Of a stretch of DNA of 64,000 nucleotides, positions 8,962-18,133 are shown piece by piece. The DNA comes from Pseudomonas paracarnis (GTDB lineage Bacteria; Pseudomonadota; Gammaproteobacteria; Pseudomonadales; Pseudomonadaceae). Every line of letters begins with the position of its first letter. Within the stretch, counting starts at the first letter, position 1. A program made the position numbers and the translations under genes. The notes under the pieces were generated by a model. That model did not search any database and had not been told where the DNA came from. It was given only the letters and a program-made list of their open reading frames with translations. The DNA lies in assembly GCF_904063055.1 (NCBI RefSeq), contig NZ_CAJFCN010000001.1, forward strand, positions 620,001 to 684,000, read 5' to 3'.

Positions 8962-9145
8962 TGCTGCACTGGAGGCAGCAACCTTCTATGCCGACACCTT
9001 CCCGGATAGCAGCGTAGGCAACATCTACCACGCCCCAGCTGACTACCCGTCAGGCAAAGAGGGTGATGTCCTGACCGTCGAATTCACCGTCATGGGCATC
9101 CCCTGCATCGGCATCAACGGCGGGCCGGTATTCCCCTGCGCTCGA
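8924..9145 (+). pseudogene. 5' fragment of a VOC-family (PhnB / 3-demethylubiquinone methyltransferase-like) gene
   Basis: From the ATG at 8924 the frame reads like the start of small VOC-superfamily proteins annotated as PhnB-like or 3-demethylubiquinone-9 methyltransferase: ICLWYDTAALEAATFYADTF, then DSSVGNIYHAPADYPSG and LTVEFTVMGIPCIGINGG. Near 9140 the similarity stops and the frame runs on into sequence antisense to the LysR remnant. Intact relatives have about 130-160 residues, so roughly half is lost. The frame is also open upstream to 8525, but that part looks non-coding. Confidence 0.65.
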
Positions 9146-9743
9146 ACCGCTCCGAAACAGGGTTCGCTTGCCCCTGGGGCCTATGCAGGTGCGTCACGAT
9201 TTCGTAGGGGCCGTCGTCCAGTGGTCGCATGCTGACTCCCCATCCATGGGCGTGCTTGATACGCGATTGTGCGGATACCCCGACACCGTAGCCGGCAGAA
9301 ACCCATAGCGCCATCATCTCGAAGGAAGTCACGTACTGAAGATTCTGCTGGTCAGCCGCCTGGAGTGAGAGCAGCCGACGATCCAGCGAAGAACACGCCT
9401 CATCCCTCCAGCGAAAGATCGGGTAGTTCTGGAGGTCGGCGATGGTGAGCGATGCCTGCTCAAGCAAGGGAAACCTCAGCGGTATCGCAACGGCCATGTG
9501 CTCAATCCACAAGGGCTGGGTTTCCAGGGCTGGATCGCTCGCTCCTTGAAGCGACATTCCCACGTCGTAGCGGCCTTCACGAAGTCCATCAAGCAGCTCG
9601 TCACCTGCCACCTCAAAGAACGCGATGCTGACCTCGGGTTCTTCCGCTCGTTGCAGCGCGAGCAGCGCCGAGAGCTGAGATGACGATACGCCTGGCGCAA
9701 TCGCAAGCCTGAGGTGGGCGGGTTGGCTGGTGATGTTGTCCAC
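9114..9743 (-). pseudogene. LysR-type regulator remnant, effector-binding domain only
   Basis: A 209-codon frame from a GTG at 9743 matches the effector-binding half of LysR regulators (LRLAIAPGVSSSQL, then GRYDVGMSLQGAS and VSAGYGVGVSAQS) and resembles the full-length LysR gene at 10206-11096. The DNA-binding domain is missing: the frame closes about 40 bases upstream of the GTG and no HTH is seen in any frame there. The 3' end abuts the truncated VOC gene, suggesting a recombination joint near 9140. It may be a dead remnant, or a stand-alone effector domain; no clear ribosome-binding site is present. Confidence 0.65.
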
Positions 9744-9805
9744 GGAGAACCTACAGAAGCGACGAAGCAGGTCAAGGGCAAACCAGCATCATAGTAAAGA
9801 GAGAA

Positions 9806-9829
9806 GTTTAACGTCTATATGTTTAACGT
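9806..9829. promoter_or_regulatory. Direct repeat GTTTAACGT x2, probable operator
   Basis: GTTTAACGT occurs at 9806-9814 and again at 9821-9829, a 15-base start-to-start spacing, in an AT-rich stretch just upstream of the XRE regulator gene. Spacing and position suit cooperative binding by a small HTH regulator, probably the XRE protein itself. Confidence 0.45.
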
Positions 9830-9849
9830 GGTTAATTTAAGAGGATTGT

Positions 9850-10170
9850 TTGACGCTTCTGTTGATGCAGAAGCTTACTATTCAGCCAGGTCGTCCACCT
9901 GGCACACCCACATATGAATCCGAACCAGCATTAGCTTTCGGGCGGGCCGTGCGTGCCGCTCGCGTCGCGCAGGGGGTCGCTCAAGACGATTTTGCGTATC
10001 AGGCGGGAATATCGCGTTCGCACATGGGCAAGATCGAACGCGGGGAGCATGTGCCGACGCTGCCTTTGATACTGAAAATTGCTGCCGCGCTCGGAATCAG
10101 CGCCAGCGAGTTGATGGCGGCGACTGAAAAGAACCTCAACTCTGGCAGTGAGCCGCCAGGCTCGCCATAA
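9850..10170 (+). CDS. XRE-family transcriptional regulator
   Basis: Up to 106 residues. The TTG at 9850 follows GAGG at a short distance; an ATG at 9865 (MQKLTIQPG) is the alternative, giving 101 residues. One Cro/CI-type HTH domain covers roughly residues 28-92: ALAFGRAVRAARVAQGVAQD, then FAYQAGISRSHMGKIERGEH and VPTLPLILKIAAALGIS. There is no effector or protease domain. It is convergent with the LysR gene and downstream of a pair of direct repeats. Such small XRE proteins often control mobile-element or defence genes; its target here is unknown. Confidence 0.88.
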   Translation: MTLLLMQKLTIQPGRPPGTPTYESEPALAFGRAVRAARVAQGVAQDDFAYQAGISRSHMGKIERGEHVPTLPLILKIAAALGISASELMAATEKNLNSGSEPPGSP

Positions 10171-10205
10171 CAGCCCGAGCTTCAGTAGCAGCTCTTGCCG
10201 CCCGA

Positions 10206-11096
10206 TCAATCGCCCGAGTGCTCGTGCAGGCGCGCGATGAACCGCGCAGCCGACACCGGCAAATCCTCGCTGACGGGCCGAAGCAAGTAGGTCGTGATGA
10301 CTGCGGAATCCATGGCCAGGGGGCGGATCACCACATCGGAGCGCTGGCTCGCCGCGACCCTGGTTGCCCTGATGAAGCCAACTCCGTAGCCCGCACCGAC
10401 CAGGGTAAGCATCATGTCCAGCGAAGACACATGCTCGGCGACGTCAGGCTCACGCTCCAGCGGCCGCAGGAGCCGCGCCAATTCACGGTAGTAGCCTTCG
10501 TATAGCTGTGGATCGCATAAGACCAGAGGGTAGCTCGCGAGCTTGTGCAGCGGAACGGTCTTATGCGAAAGCAAGGGGTGCCGGGCGGGCACCGCGACCA
10601 CCAGCGAGTCGTGCCAGAGTGGCTCAGTCAGGATGTCATCGCCGACCTCCGCAGTGTGCGCGAAGCCGATCGAGAAGTCGCCCGAGCGTAGCCCGCGCAA
10701 CTGCTCGGCCAGCGGCACTTCGGACAGGCGAATTTCGATCTCTGGCTCTTCCTCGCGACAACGGGCCAGGAGGCCTGACAGCCGGGGATCGATTGCGCCG
10801 TCGGAGATGGCGATTCGAAGGCTTCCGCTCAGGCCCGACGCGACCGCCCGGACATTTTCCTGAGCCAATTTCAGCGCGGCCAACACCCTGTGCACGTCTT
10901 GCAGGAACGTTGCGCCCGCCTCGGTAAGCGCCGTACCCCGGCGGTTGCGCACGAAGAGCACCGCGCCCAGGTCGTCCTCAAGCTCCTTGATGGCGCGGGA
11001 CAAGGGTGGTTGTTCGATATGCAGGCGCTCGGCGGCCCGTGTGAAGTGCAGCTCCTCTGCGAGAGCCACAAAGCAGCGAAGGTGTCGCAGTTCCAT
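10206..11096 (-). CDS. LysR-type transcriptional regulator, full length
   Basis: A 296-residue protein of normal LysR length. The N-terminal winged HTH is intact (MELRHLRCFVALAEELHFTR, then AAERLHIEQPPLSRAIKELE), followed by a linker helix and a type-2 periplasmic-binding-protein-like effector domain (LRIAISDGAID, then GAGYGVGFIRATR). It is divergent from the WYL gene across a 278-base gap, so it could act on that region. No metabolic operon is adjacent, so its usual target may have been lost in the rearrangement that left the fragments at 8.7-9.7 kb. Confidence 0.92.
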   Translation of the reverse strand: MELRHLRCFVALAEELHFTRAAERLHIEQPPLSRAIKELEDDLGAVLFVRNRRGTALTEAGATFLQDVHRVLAALKLAQENVRAVASGLSGSLRIAISDGAIDPRLSGLLARCREEEPEIEIRLSEVPLAEQLRGLRSGDFSIGFAHTAEVGDDILTEPLWHDSLVVAVPARHPLLSHKTVPLHKLASYPLVLCDPQLYEGYYRELARLLRPLEREPDVAEHVSSLDMMLTLVGAGYGVGFIRATRVAASQRSDVVIRPLAMDSAVITTYLLRPVSEDLPVSAARFIARLHEHSGD

Positions 11097-11374
11097 GGGC
11101 CGTGCTCCTGTTCCATATCAAGGATCTATTCGCATCAGTTTTCGTCCGCGATGGCCTGCTGGATGCACCCCATTCCACGCCGTTCCTGGTGCGCTCCGCT
11201 GGGCTGATCGCCTACTCGTCCGTGACAGATCATTCATTTGCGCCTCAAAAAATGGTTATCATAATGCAGCGTACTAGCAAACTCGCTTGGATTCATAGAC
11301 GTCTTTTCAAGCAGCTCATATACTTTCTGCAGAAATCTGCATAAGCATTCGCTAACCCGAACGAGCCAACCAGG
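11097..11374. promoter_or_regulatory. Divergent control region between LysR and WYL genes
   Basis: 278 bases without a gene, AT-rich towards the WYL start. A candidate plus-strand promoter is TTGCGC (11238-11243) with CATAAT (11260-11265), 16 bases apart. Downstream of it, 11324-11335 is a perfect 12-base palindrome, TTTCTGCAGAAA, about 40 bases before the WYL start codon, a place where WYL regulators commonly repress their own operons. No other gene or RNA is visible here. Confidence 0.4.
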
Positions 11375-12283
11375 ATGCCCCACGAACAGCTTGCCGATCT
11401 AACCCAGCCACAGCGTGACCGGCTCGCGTTCGTGGAGTTGCGCGTGCGCTTCATTGGGGAGATGCGCCGCCAGGACTTGGTCGCGCGGTTTGGTATCCAG
11501 TCCGCTGCTGCGTCCAGGGACCTGGCGCTGTACAAGGAACTCGCCCCCGGCAACATCGACTACGACGGCAAAGGCAAGTTCTACGTCCTCGGTCCGAGCT
11601 TCCAGCCGATCTTCGATTTCCCGCCCGAGCGAGTGTTGTCGTGGCTGACACAGGGGTTTGGCGACGGTGAGCCGATGCACATCAAGGCCTGGGTGGCCAG
11701 CGAGAGCCCGTCCCGGCTCACCCACCCTGACCTGGACATCCTGGCGAGCGTGACCCGTGCCATCCACTATGAATGCCCGATGGGGATCGAGTACCACTCC
11801 ATCTCCAGTGGCCGCACCGTGCGGGAGATCGTCCCGTTCGCGTTGATTGACAACGGCCTGCGCTGGCACGTCCGTGCCTTCGACCGCAAATCGCAGGAAT
11901 TCCGGGATTTCGTCATCACCCGGATCAAGCGTCCGGTGGTGCGCAAGGGGCAGCCCGTGGCGCCCCATGAAATGAACGATCAGGACATTCAGTGGACTCG
12001 GATCGTCGAGCTGGAGCTGGTTCCCCACCCAGACCAACCCCGGCCAGAAATCACCGAAATGGACTACGCCATGCAGGGCGGCGTGCTGCACATGAAGCTG
12101 CGCGCCGCCACCGCCGGCTACATCCTGCGCAAATGGAGTGTGGACTGCTCCTCAGACCATAGCCTGCGCGGCCCTGAGTACCGGCTTTGGTTGAAGGATC
12201 ACCTCGCCATCTATGGCGTGCGCAATGCGGTGCTGGCGCCGGGGTATGCGCCGCCAAGCGCAGAAACGTCGACTGATGACTGA
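11375..12283 (+). CDS. WYL-domain transcriptional regulator (BrxR/CapW-like)
   Basis: A 302-residue protein. Residues about 10-75 form a DeoR-like winged helix (LRVRFIGEMRRQDLVARFGI, then SAAASRDLALYKEL). Residues about 125-200 fit a WYL domain: MGIEYHSISSGRTVREIVPF, then DNGLRWHVRAFDRKSQEFRD with RWHVRA where WYL proteins have WYLvA. A C-terminal extension completes the fold. WYL regulators of this type bind inverted repeats and keep phage-defence islands silent until a ligand, probably a nucleotide or nucleic acid, is sensed. The next gene (helicase) starts 12 bases downstream, so this is the first gene of the restriction operon. Confidence 0.88.
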   Translation: MPHEQLADLTQPQRDRLAFVELRVRFIGEMRRQDLVARFGIQSAAASRDLALYKELAPGNIDYDGKGKFYVLGPSFQPIFDFPPERVLSWLTQGFGDGEPMHIKAWVASESPSRLTHPDLDILASVTRAIHYECPMGIEYHSISSGRTVREIVPFALIDNGLRWHVRAFDRKSQEFRDFVITRIKRPVVRKGQPVAPHEMNDQDIQWTRIVELELVPHPDQPRPEITEMDYAMQGGVLHMKLRAATAGYILRKWSVDCSSDHSLRGPEYRLWLKDHLAIYGVRNAVLAPGYAPPSAETSTDD

Positions 12284-12295
12284 ACGGAAACGACC

Positions 12296-15200
12296 ATGAA
12301 GCTGATCCAAAACACCGGAACACAGCGCGTCATCGACTTGATGAGGCCCAACCTCAAACACGGCAACCGACTCGACTGTGTAACGCCTTCGTTTTCTCTC
12401 TACGCCTTCGCGGAAATCCAGGAGGCGTTGTCCGCTCTGGATCGAGTCCAATTGATCGTGCCTCCAGATAACGAGGCGCTCGAACTCCTGGGCACGGAGG
12501 GCGACCGCGCTGCGCGCAATCGTCTGCAGGCACGTTGGCTGGCCAATCAGTGCGCGAAATGGATCAGTGAAAAAGTAGCGCTCCGGCGGGCATCGAGGTC
12601 GGTGCCACAGGGGGCTGCTGTCATGCGCGGCCCGGACGGGGCACCTGCACAAGTGGTTCTGGGCTCCTTTGCCTTCAACACATCTGGCCTTGGCCTGACG
12701 CCAGGCAATCCATTGAACCTGATTCAGGCGTCAGAAACGGCCGAGGAAGCCGCGCAGCTCGCCCAATGGTTCGAGCACCAGTGGGCAGCCTTGCGAACTG
12801 CTGCTTCAACCGACTCCGAGGGTCAGGGAGAAGAGCACGAATCCGTTCTTGAGGCGTTGCGAGCCCTTGGCGAACACCGTGACCCGTTCACTATCTACAC
12901 CTTGATGCTGCACCGCCTGTTTCAGGACAGCGGTGACGAGATGGACGAGGAGCGCATCGTCAAGTCTGCCACTGGCATCCGTAATACCGTGGTGTGGAAA
13001 AAGCTCTTCAAATTTCAGCGCGACGGGGTGGTGGGTGCCATCGACAAGCTGAACCGCTTTGGCGGCTGCATCATCGCCGACAGTGTAGGGCTGGGTAAAA
13101 CCTTTGAAGCACTGGCCATCATCAAGTATCACGAGCTGCGCAACGACCGCGTTCTGGTGCTGGCGCCCAAACGCCTGCGCGACAACTGGACGCTCTACAA
13201 GGCCAACGACAAGCGCAACATCCTTGCGGCTGATCGGTTCAACTACGACGTGCTCAACCACACCGATTTGTCGCGCGATGGCGGCCTGTCGGGTGACATC
13301 GACCTGTCTCATGTGAACTGGGGCAACTACGACCTGGTGGTGATCGACGAGTCGCACAATTTCCGCAACAAGGCCACGCACAAGGGCAAGGAATCACGCT
13401 ACGACCGCCTGATGCGACGCATCATCCGTGAAGGCGTCAAGACCCGCGTGCTGATGCTCTCGGCCACGCCGGTGAACAATCGCCTGGCCGACCTGCGCAA
13501 CCAGATTGCCTTTGCCACCGAAGGTGATGACACCGCCCTGTTGGAGCATGGCATCGTCAGTATCGAGGCCACGACCCGCAAGGCGCAGGCGCAATTCAAT
13601 CGCTGGCTGGCGCTGGACGAAGCTGAAAAGACCCCCAGTCAGTTGGTAGAAATGCTGGGGTTCGACTACTTCACCCTGTTAGACCATCTCACCATTGCCC
13701 GCTCCAGGCGGCATGTTGAGAAGTACTACGGCACCAGCGAGACCGGCCGCTTCCCTGACAGACTGCCGCCCATCAACATCAAGGCCGACGTGGACCTTGC
13801 GGGCGAATTCCGTGCCATCCGCGACATCAACCAGGAAATCCGTCGGCTCACGCTCGCCAGTTACGCGCCGCTGCGCTATGTGCTGCCCCACAAGCAGGCG
13901 GCCTACGACGCCAAATACAGCACCCAGGTGCGTGGCGGCGAAGGTTTCTTCCGCCAGGCGGATCGCGAGGAAAGCCTGATCCACCTGCTGCGCGTGAACG
14001 TGCTCAAACGCATGGAAAGCTGTGTATCGGCCTTCACCCTGACCGTGCAGCGCCAACTCAAGGATGTAGAGAACACACTGGCACGCATCGAATCCCATGC
14101 CGAAGCACTGGAGGAAATCGACATTGCCGACGTCGATATCGACGACCCGGCGTTCGAGGCCTTGCTGGTCGGTCGCAAGGTCAAGGTGCTGCTGGGCGAT
14201 GTGGATCTGATCCGCTGGAAGCAGGATCTGCTGGAAGACCGCAACCGCCTGGCGACCCTGCTGGCGGCAGCGCGCCAAGTGGATGCCGCACGTGATGCCA
14301 AGCTAGCGGCCTTGCGCGACATGATTGCCCGCAAATGTGCCGAACCCATCAACACCCACGATGGCAAAGCCAACCGCAAGATCATCGTGTTCACGGCCTT
14401 CTCGGACACGGCGCACTATCTCTACGCCCAACTTGCCTCCTGGGCCAGGGATACGCTGGGCATGCACGCGGCGGTCGTCACCGGCAGCGCCGGCATCCAG
14501 GCCACGTTGCCGGGCCTGCGCAAAGGCATGGGCGATGTGCTTTCGGCCTTCGCGCCGCGCGCCAAGGAACGTCCGCAAGAGATGGCGGATGAAGGCGAAA
14601 TCGACCTGCTGATCGCCACCGACTGCATCTCCGAGGGGCAGAACCTGCAAGACTGCGACTGGCTGATCAACTACGACATTCACTGGAACCCGGTGCGCAT
14701 CATCCAGCGCTTCGGGCGTATCGACCGCATCGGCTCGCCCAACCAACGCATCCAGCTGGTGAACTTCTGGCCCAACATGGAGCTGGAGGAATACATCAAC
14801 CTGGAACAGCGCGTCAGCGGGCGCATGGTGCTGCTCGATATCTCGGCCACCGGCGAAGAAAACCTGATCGAACAGCAGTCCGGCAACGCCATGAACGACC
14901 TGGAGTACCGGCGCAAGCAACTGCTCAAGCTGCAGGACACGGTGATCGACATGGAAGATCTGTCCACCGGCGTGGCGATCACCGACCTCACCCTGACCGA
15001 CTTCCGCATCGACCTCGCGCAGTTCCTTAAAAGCCACCCCGGCAAGCTGGACACCCAGCCGCTGGGGGCTTTTGCGGTCACCACCACGCTGGATGCCGAC
15101 ATTCCCCCTGGCGTGATCTTTTGCCTGCAAGCCTGCGGCCCGACGGCAAAATCCGCCGCGTCGTCCGACTACCCGCTCGCGCCGCACTACCTGGTGCATG

Positions 15201-15529
15201 TCGGCGATGACGGCCACGTATTGCTGCCCTACCCGCAGGCCAAGCGCATCCTGGATCGCCTCAAGCGCCTGGCGCTGGGGCGAGAACGGCCGGATGACAG
15301 TGCCTGCGCGCGCTTCGACAAGGCGACAAAAAGCGGTGAGGACATGCGCCACGCCCAGAAGCTGCTCGCGGCGGCCGTGGCATCCGTCGCCGGCAAGCAT
15401 GAGGAACGGGCCGTTGCCAGCCTCTTCACACCTGGCGGCACGCACGCCATGAAGGGCGAGTTCGCTGGCAGTGACGACTTCGAGGTGGTGGCATTTCTCG
15501 TCGTGCTGCCCGATGAGCAAAGTATTTGA
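12296..15529 (+). CDS. PLD-like domain / SNF2-RapA-type helicase
   Basis: A 1077-residue protein. The N-terminal part resembles a phospholipase-D-like nuclease domain by its GSFAFNTSGLG motif near 122-132, but the HxK that normally precedes it is not visible, so it may be inactive. A two-lobed SF2 helicase follows: DSVGLGKT near 261, DESH near 350, LSATPVNNR near 388, IIVFTAFSD near 700, and QRFGRIDRIGS near 803. These are SNF2/RapA-family motifs of dsDNA translocases. It sits between the WYL regulator and the DUF262 gene, upstream of type III Mod/Res, and is inferred to help sense or process incoming DNA. Confidence 0.88.
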   Translation: MKLIQNTGTQRVIDLMRPNLKHGNRLDCVTPSFSLYAFAEIQEALSALDRVQLIVPPDNEALELLGTEGDRAARNRLQARWLANQCAKWISEKVALRRASRSVPQGAAVMRGPDGAPAQVVLGSFAFNTSGLGLTPGNPLNLIQASETAEEAAQLAQWFEHQWAALRTAASTDSEGQGEEHESVLEALRALGEHRDPFTIYTLMLHRLFQDSGDEMDEERIVKSATGIRNTVVWKKLFKFQRDGVVGAIDKLNRFGGCIIADSVGLGKTFEALAIIKYHELRNDRVLVLAPKRLRDNWTLYKANDKRNILAADRFNYDVLNHTDLSRDGGLSGDIDLSHVNWGNYDLVVIDESHNFRNKATHKGKESRYDRLMRRIIREGVKTRVLMLSATPVNNRLADLRNQIAFATEGDDTALLEHGIVSIEATTRKAQAQFNRWLALDEAEKTPSQLVEMLGFDYFTLLDHLTIARSRRHVEKYYGTSETGRFPDRLPPINIKADVDLAGEFRAIRDINQEIRRLTLASYAPLRYVLPHKQAAYDAKYSTQVRGGEGFFRQADREESLIHLLRVNVLKRMESCVSAFTLTVQRQLKDVENTLARIESHAEALEEIDIADVDIDDPAFEALLVGRKVKVLLGDVDLIRWKQDLLEDRNRLATLLAAARQVDAARDAKLAALRDMIARKCAEPINTHDGKANRKIIVFTAFSDTAHYLYAQLASWARDTLGMHAAVVTGSAGIQATLPGLRKGMGDVLSAFAPRAKERPQEMADEGEIDLLIATDCISEGQNLQDCDWLINYDIHWNPVRIIQRFGRIDRIGSPNQRIQLVNFWPNMELEEYINLEQRVSGRMVLLDISATGEENLIEQQSGNAMNDLEYRRKQLLKLQDTVIDMEDLSTGVAITDLTLTDFRIDLAQFLKSHPGKLDTQPLGAFAVTTTLDADIPPGVIFCLQACGPTAKSAASSDYPLAPHYLVHVGDDGHVLLPYPQAKRILDRLKRLALGRERPDDSACARFDKATKSGEDMRHAQKLLAAAVASVAGKHEERAVASLFTPGGTHAMKGEFAGSDDFEVVAFLVVLPDEQSI

Positions 15530-15543
15530 TTACAAGGACCCGC

Positions 15544-17331
15544 ATGAGCTTTCGCACCGCCGAACCCGCATTGAAAGATGTCCTCGATGGAATCGCATCG
15601 GGGCAGATCCAGCTTCCGGACTTCCAACGCGGCTGGGTGTGGGATGACAACCATATTCGGTCGTTGATCGCGAGCCTCTCGCTGTCCTACCCGATCGGCG
15701 CGGTCATGTTTCTGGAAGCAGGTGGGGTACCGTTCAAGCCCCGACTGTTTGCCGGCGTCAACCTGCAGCCTGCGCCTACTCCAAAGACCCTCGTACTTGA
15801 TGGTCAGCAACGCCTGACCTCGATGTACCTGGCGCTGCGCAGCGGCCAGCCCGTGCCGACGCGCACGGAGAAAGGCGCGAACATTCGCCGCCTGTATTTC
15901 CTTGACATGGCCCAATGCCTGGACGAATCGGCAGACCGCGAAGAAGCCGTTCTCTCGGTGCCGGAGACGCTGCAAGTCACGTCCGATTTCGGTCGCAAGG
16001 TTGAGCTGGACGTCAGCACGCCAGACTTGCAATACAGCCAACGCCTCTTCCCTGTGGCATTGCTTTTCGATATTCAGGGTTTCATGGCTTGGGAAAGCGG
16101 CTTCAGCGCCCATCACCAGTTCGCAGCGGAAGCGATGCAGTTCATGCAACGATTCCGCAACGACATCTGGCTACGCTTCCAGCAGTTCAAGGTTCCCGCC
16201 ATCGAACTGACCCAGGACACGCCACGCGAAGCCGTGTGCCAGGTGTTCGAGAAGGTCAATACCGGCGGCGTGACGCTCACCGTTTTCGAGCTGATGACGG
16301 CCACCTTCGCAGCCGATGAATTCAATCTGCGTGACGACTGGGAGGCCCGGCGGGATCGGCTGACCGCCAAGCATGACGTGCTCAAGGCGGTGGATGGCAC
16401 CAGCTTTCTCACCGCAGTGACTCTGCTAGCCAGTTATCAAAGGCACAAGGCACAGGGCACGCCCGTCAGTTGCAAGCGCGCCGACGTGCTGCGGCTGCCG
16501 TTGGCGGATTTCAAGGCGTTCGAACCCGCGCTGGAGCAAGGGTTCAAGCGCGCAGCAGAGTTGCTTGCAGAAGAAAAAATCTTCGACGACCGAAGCCTTC
16601 CCTATGCCACACAGCTCATACCGTTGTCGGCCATCTGCGCTCACCTGGCAGACCGCACGACGCAACACGGCGTCAAACAGAAGCTGCTGCGCTGGTACTG
16701 GAGTGGTGTGCTTGGCGAACTGTACGGTGGCGCCAACGAAACCCGTTTTAGCATGGACATCCAGGATGTGGTCGCCTGGGTCGAAGGCGGCAGCGAACCG
16801 CGCACGGTCCGCGATGCCAACTTCGCACCGACAAGGCTGCTCTCCCTGCAAAGCCGCCTCGCTGCGGCCTACAAAGGGCTGGCCGCCTTGCTCATGAAGC
16901 ACGGTGGCCGTGATTTCGCCAGCGGCACGCCCATTGATCTCAATACCTACTTCAACAACGCCATCGACATCCACCACGTCTTTCCCCGCGCCTGGTGCGA
17001 AAAGCAGAAGCTGCCCAAGGAAAAGTGGAACAGCGTGGTCAACAAGGCCCCTCTGGCTGCTGGCACCAACCGCTTCATCAGTGGCGATGCCCCCAGCGTC
17101 TACCTCGCCCGTATCCAGAAGGCCAAGCAGGTTGCCCCCGACAGTCTCGATGAGTTCCTGACTTCGCATGTGATTCCGGTACAGGCACTTCGCTCGGACG
17201 ACTTTGATACTTTCATCCGCCAACGCGCTGCTGCGCTGTTGAAGCTCATCGAACAGGCCATGGGCAAAGCCATTGCCGGACGCGACAGCGAAGAAACCAT
17301 CAAGGCCTTTGGCGCGGAACTGTCGTCATGA
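15544..17331 (+). CDS. DUF262/DUF1524 protein (GmrSD-like)
   Basis: A 595-residue protein from the ATG at 15544, chosen because AAGGA stands 5-6 bases upstream; a TTG at 15526 overlaps the helicase stop. The N-terminal DUF262 (ParB/Srx-like NTPase) domain shows LPDFQRGWVWDD, then YPIGAVMFLE and LDGQQRLTSMYLAL near 85-98. Near 474 IDIHHVFPRAWC looks like the His-rich start of the DUF1524 HNH nuclease fold. This is the architecture of GmrSD-type, NTP-dependent restriction enzymes that attack modified phage DNA. It overlaps the DUF4391 gene by ATGA. Confidence 0.85.
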   Translation: MSFRTAEPALKDVLDGIASGQIQLPDFQRGWVWDDNHIRSLIASLSLSYPIGAVMFLEAGGVPFKPRLFAGVNLQPAPTPKTLVLDGQQRLTSMYLALRSGQPVPTRTEKGANIRRLYFLDMAQCLDESADREEAVLSVPETLQVTSDFGRKVELDVSTPDLQYSQRLFPVALLFDIQGFMAWESGFSAHHQFAAEAMQFMQRFRNDIWLRFQQFKVPAIELTQDTPREAVCQVFEKVNTGGVTLTVFELMTATFAADEFNLRDDWEARRDRLTAKHDVLKAVDGTSFLTAVTLLASYQRHKAQGTPVSCKRADVLRLPLADFKAFEPALEQGFKRAAELLAEEKIFDDRSLPYATQLIPLSAICAHLADRTTQHGVKQKLLRWYWSGVLGELYGGANETRFSMDIQDVVAWVEGGSEPRTVRDANFAPTRLLSLQSRLAAAYKGLAALLMKHGGRDFASGTPIDLNTYFNNAIDIHHVFPRAWCEKQKLPKEKWNSVVNKAPLAAGTNRFISGDAPSVYLARIQKAKQVAPDSLDEFLTSHVIPVQALRSDDFDTFIRQRAAALLKLIEQAMGKAIAGRDSEETIKAFGAELSS

Positions 17332-18122
17332 ACCGGACGGATGTCGTTGCAGCACTGTGTCTTCCCGACAGCGCACGGGTGGATCAGCGCGTCCCCAAGA
17401 AGCTGTTGCTGGAGAACGGTGCGCCCACGGCATCCGACAAGCGCCTGATCACGGACGCCATTGAAGAAATCCAGTGGCTTGCCGCACTCAAGCCCAACAC
17501 CATTGGCGTACCCAGCTACCGGGACGCGCAGCGTGAATACCTGGAAGTCACCGTGCTTGGCTTGACCCTGCGTGGCACCGTCAAGCCCGCCAGTCTCGCT
17601 CGCCTTGCCGAATTGATGCATCGGGCCGTGCCGTATCCCGTGTTGCTGCTTGTGCAAGGCCAGGCACTGACCCTCTCGCTGGCGCACAAACGCTGGGCGC
17701 AGAACGAGGCAGGTAAGGTCGTGCTCGACGGCGACCCCGTGTTGGCCTCGCTGCCCCACGCAACCGAAGATACCGCCGCAGTGGAAGACGCAATAGCCCC
17801 CGAAATCGAGCGCGCCTTCGTGCAGTCCCTGTCGATTGCACGCCAACCCCAGACCACGCTGCATGCCCTTTATCAGGGTTGGATGGAGCGCGTGTGGGCC
17901 TTGCAGGCGGCACGGCTGACGGGAACCTACCAGGCTGACACAACCCCGGAACAAGCGGCTGCCCGCTGGCAGGCGCTGGCTGATTGTGAGCGGCTGGAGA
18001 ACGAGATCGGCCGCCTGCGAGCGCAAGCCACCAAGGAAAAACAACTGGCGCGCCAGGTAGAACTGAACCTGACGCTCAAGCGCATTCAGGCCGAACTGGC
18101 CGCTGCGCACCTAAAACTTTGA
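17328..18122 (+). CDS. DUF4391 domain protein
   Basis: A 264-residue protein of the DUF4391 type. It starts RTDVVAALCLPDSARVDQRV and has a central alpha/beta part (EYLEVTVLGLTLRG). The C-terminal third (about 205-264) is a charged helix, possibly a coiled coil. DUF4391 genes are regularly found just before type III mod and res genes and beside SNF2-like helicases, as here; their biochemical role is not established. The start codon overlaps the DUF262 stop (ATGA) and the Mod ATG follows its stop by 11 bases. Confidence 0.85.
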   Translation: MNRTDVVAALCLPDSARVDQRVPKKLLLENGAPTASDKRLITDAIEEIQWLAALKPNTIGVPSYRDAQREYLEVTVLGLTLRGTVKPASLARLAELMHRAVPYPVLLLVQGQALTLSLAHKRWAQNEAGKVVLDGDPVLASLPHATEDTAAVEDAIAPEIERAFVQSLSIARQPQTTLHALYQGWMERVWALQAARLTGTYQADTTPEQAAARWQALADCERLENEIGRLRAQATKEKQLARQVELNLTLKRIQAELAAAHLKL

Positions 18123-18133
18123 AGATTGAACCA

